Origin: Trueperaceae bacterium
GTDB lineage: Bacteria; Deinococcota; Deinococci; Deinococcales; Trueperaceae
Assembly: GCA_007122815.1 (NCBI GenBank)
Contig: SKSV01000321.1
Location: 1 to 7,368 of the forward strand
Direction: 5' to 3'
DNA: 7,368 bases
The notes under the pieces were generated by a model that saw only the letters and a program-made list of their open reading frames with translations, was not told the DNA's origin and did not search any database. Below, one piece after another: positions 5,509 to 7,368 of the stretch. Within the stretch, counting starts at the first letter, position 1, and each line of letters opens with the position of its first letter. Position numbers and translations under genes: made by a program.

Positions 5509-7368
5509 ATGAGGTACCGGCTCTTCTTACCGGCGTTCCTGCTCATCGGGTCGTTCATCGTGATGGTGGTTGCTCAGGGAACCGGATCGTCGCCGAGCCT
5601 AACGACCACGGCGGCAGCCCAGGAGGAGCGCGTCCCGTTCGGCTTCGACCGGTTCCGCATCCCCTTCTTCGAGGAGTGGATGGCTAGTCCGCACGCCGAC
5701 GTCACTTCTCGTTCCTTCACCTACTGGAACGGGAACGATCCCGCTGTGGTTCCGGTCTCCTGCGCCAAGTGTCACTCCGGCTACGGCTACCACGACTTCC
5801 TAGGCCTCGACGGTTCGGAGCTGGGCGTGGTCAACGAGCCGGCCCAACCTGGCGTCATCACCTGCGTGACGTGCCACAACGACGTGAGCGTGGCCAGGAC
5901 CGAGGTCTTGATGCCGTCGGGTGAGATGCTCGGCGACCTCGGCCGCGACGCGGTGTGCATGGACTGCCATCAAGGGCGCCAGAGCGGGGTCTCGGTGGCG
6001 AACGCCATCGAGGGCGCGGGGGTGGATCACGACGAGGTCATGGAGGCCCAGGGCTTCCTCAACATCCACTACTACGCTGCCGCAGCCACGCTGTACGGGA
6101 GCGAGGCCCACGGTGGTTTCCAGTACCCGGGCAAGCTCTACGAGCCGCGCTTCGAGCACGTCGAGGGGTACGCGACGTGTCAGTCCTGTCACGATCCTCA
6201 CAGCCTCCAGATCGACGTGGTGAGCTGCGCGACCTGCCACCTCGGCGTGGAGAGCGTGGCCGACCTGCGCGACATCCGCATGGAGGGCTCGCTGTCCGAT
6301 TACGATGGCGACGGCGACATCACCAAGGGCATCTACTACGAGATCGCCAACATGCGCACGATCCTCTTCGACCTCATCCAGGCGTACGCACGCGACGTGG
6401 TGGGAGCCCCCATCGGCTACGCCGACGGGCACCCGTACTGGTTCAACGACCTCGACGGGGACGGGGTCATCTCGGACGAGGAGTGGAACCGCGGCAACGC
6501 CTACGGCAGCTTCACCCCGAGGCTGCTCGCGGCGGCCTACAACTACCAGGTCACGAAGAAGGACCCGGGTGCTTACGCCCACAACCCGAAGTACACGATC
6601 CAGCTGATCTACGACTCGATCGAGGACCTCGCCAGTGCGCTCGGCGAGAACGTGATGGCTGGCATCAGCCGGCCCGGCTCAGGCCCAGAGGTCGCGGATG
6701 GCGGCTTCGCGCTCGACCCAGCAACGGCTACCCTGTTCGCGAGCAGCAAGCCCAGCGGGCCCATGCTGGTCAGCGACATCAGCCAGCTCCGATCGGCCGT
6801 CCAGGTGGGCGACTTCGGCATCATCGAGCGCCTGCACCGCGACGATCCCGGCCACTTCGACGGCACCTCGCGATCCTGGCGTTACTGGGATGCAGCTGGC
6901 TCGGTGCCCGCCTCCTGCTCCACTTGCCACACCGCCGCCGGCATGCCGTTCTTCTTGGAGCACGGGGCCGAGATAGCGCACCCGCCGAGCCAGGGCATGG
7001 CGTGCCTCACCTGCCACACCGACGAGGTCGAGTTCGGGCTGATCGAGCTCGACGAGGTCACCTTCCCCAGCGGCGAGGTTCTGTCGTTCGGCACCTCGGG
7101 CGACAACATGTGTGCGGTCTGCCACCAGGGCCGCGCTTCCGGCGACACCGTCGATCAGCGCGTCGGCGCGCTCGGCGACGACGCCATCAGCGACCGCTTG
7201 GGCTTCGTGAACATCCACTACTTCTCTTCGGCGGCAACACGTTTCGGCAGCGAGGCCCGTGGCGGCTACCAGTACGAGGGCCACGAGTACGTAGGCTTCT
7301 TCGAGCACGACCTGGACTTCATGACGTGCACTCAGTGCCACGACGCCCACAGCGGCCGCATCGACGTC
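5509..7368 (+). CDS. Exported multihaem cytochrome c with duplicated five-haem module and EF-hand linker (partial, 3' end beyond window)
   Basis: The frame is open from the ATG at 5509 to the window end (620 residues, no stop). A signal peptide or anchor covers 1-23. Nine CxxCH motifs covalently bind haem c: Cys85, 119, 150, 224, 240 in module 1 and Cys470, 499, 535, 607 in module 2. Each module follows the same plan: TSRS(F/W)xYW then CxxCH, CxxCH, CxxCHQGR, a haem-free stretch with NIHY and GSEA.GG.QY, then CxxCHD.H. Between them, residues 245-469 lack haem sites and hold EF-hand-like loops DYDGDGDITKGI (264-275) and DLDGDGVISDEE (314-325), then KDPGAYAHNPKYTIQLIYDS (351-370). The role is electron transfer in the periplasm or at the cell surface; donor and acceptor are unknown. 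Cytochrome maturation genes are not in the window. The tenth motif is expected a few codons past the edge. Confidence 0.93.
   Translation, partial: MRYRLFLPAFLLIGSFIVMVVAQGTGSSPSLTTTAAAQEERVPFGFDRFRIPFFEEWMASPHADVTSRSFTYWNGNDPAVVPVSCAKCHSGYGYHDFLGLDGSELGVVNEPAQPGVITCVTCHNDVSVARTEVLMPSGEMLGDLGRDAVCMDCHQGRQSGVSVANAIEGAGVDHDEVMEAQGFLNIHYYAAAATLYGSEAHGGFQYPGKLYEPRFEHVEGYATCQSCHDPHSLQIDVVSCATCHLGVESVADLRDIRMEGSLSDYDGDGDITKGIYYEIANMRTILFDLIQAYARDVVGAPIGYADGHPYWFNDLDGDGVISDEEWNRGNAYGSFTPRLLAAAYNYQVTKKDPGAYAHNPKYTIQLIYDSIEDLASALGENVMAGISRPGSGPEVADGGFALDPATATLFASSKPSGPMLVSDISQLRSAVQVGDFGIIERLHRDDPGHFDGTSRSWRYWDAAGSVPASCSTCHTAAGMPFFLEHGAEIAHPPSQGMACLTCHTDEVEFGLIELDEVTFPSGEVLSFGTSGDNMCAVCHQGRASGDTVDQRVGALGDDAISDRLGFVNIHYFSSAATRFGSEARGGYQYEGHEYVGFFEHDLDFMTCTQCHDAHSGRIDV
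6052..6219 (+). repeat. Internal coding repeat, copy 1 (cytochrome residues 182-237)
   Basis: The 56 residues starting GFLNIHYYAAAATLYGSEA align without a gap to residues 565-620, with 32 identities by my count. The repeat spans the segment between the third and fourth haem sites of the module, including the fourth CxxCH, and ends in IDV. In copy 1 the fifth CxxCH follows two residues later. Confidence 0.9.
7201..7368 (+). repeat. Internal coding repeat, copy 2 (cytochrome residues 565-620)
   Basis: This is the second copy of the 56-residue repeat, starting GFVNIHYFSSAATRFGSEA and ending IDV at the last base of the window. It is offset by 383 residues from copy 1. The divergence indicates an old duplication, not a recent DNA repeat. 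Confidence 0.9.

Noticed and set aside
5800..7350. Long minus-strand frames opposite the cytochrome gene (5800-6582 and 6679-7350)
   Set aside because: The plus frame holds nine CxxCH motifs, a signal peptide and an SD. The minus frames are V/A/H-rich shadows.

Overview
This is a GC-rich bacterial window with five genes in two divergent groups plus a separately promoted cytochrome gene. It looks chromosomal. I see no transposase, integrase, CRISPR array, tRNA or rRNA. The lineage cannot be fixed from sequence alone. Very high GC, a secreted (non-lipidated) oligopeptide-type binding protein, a leaderless-type promoter and a large multihaem cytochrome would fit Deinococcota (Truepera-like) or possibly Chloroflexota; this is a low-confidence inference.

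Left part, minus strand (2989 down to 1): an ABC importer operon of the oligopeptide/dipeptide/nickel class. The order is binding protein (1373-2989), DppB-like permease (332-1312), then a DppC-like permease that starts at 335 and runs off the window. The binding protein appears circularly permuted: the segment that is C-terminal in all ordinary family members sits directly behind the signal peptide, and the segment that is normally N-terminal follows it. The DppC-like permease is also unusual. After its first membrane helix, where the family normally continues with a short loop and LGTDxxGRD, it enters an extracytoplasmic sequence that reads like a beta-propeller repeat. A perfect 11-bp stem-loop lies between the binding-protein and permease genes. 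The ATPase genes are not in the window.

Middle, plus strand (3187-5318): a leaderless-type promoter drives a small predicted lipoprotein with two Ig-like repeats. Its stop codon overlaps the GTG start of a class-III PLP-dependent aminotransferase by 4 bases, so the two are probably translationally coupled. The 197-bp divergent intergenic region holds several short palindromes that could be operators.

Right part, plus strand (5509-7368, open at the end): an extended -10 promoter and a structured leader precede a multihaem cytochrome c with nine CxxCH motifs in 620 visible residues. It consists of two related five-haem modules joined by a roughly 225-residue linker carrying EF-hand-like loops. 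The window ends just before the expected tenth motif.

The best candidates for something new are the permuted binding protein and the propeller-bearing permease in the same transporter, and next the duplicated, EF-hand-linked cytochrome.
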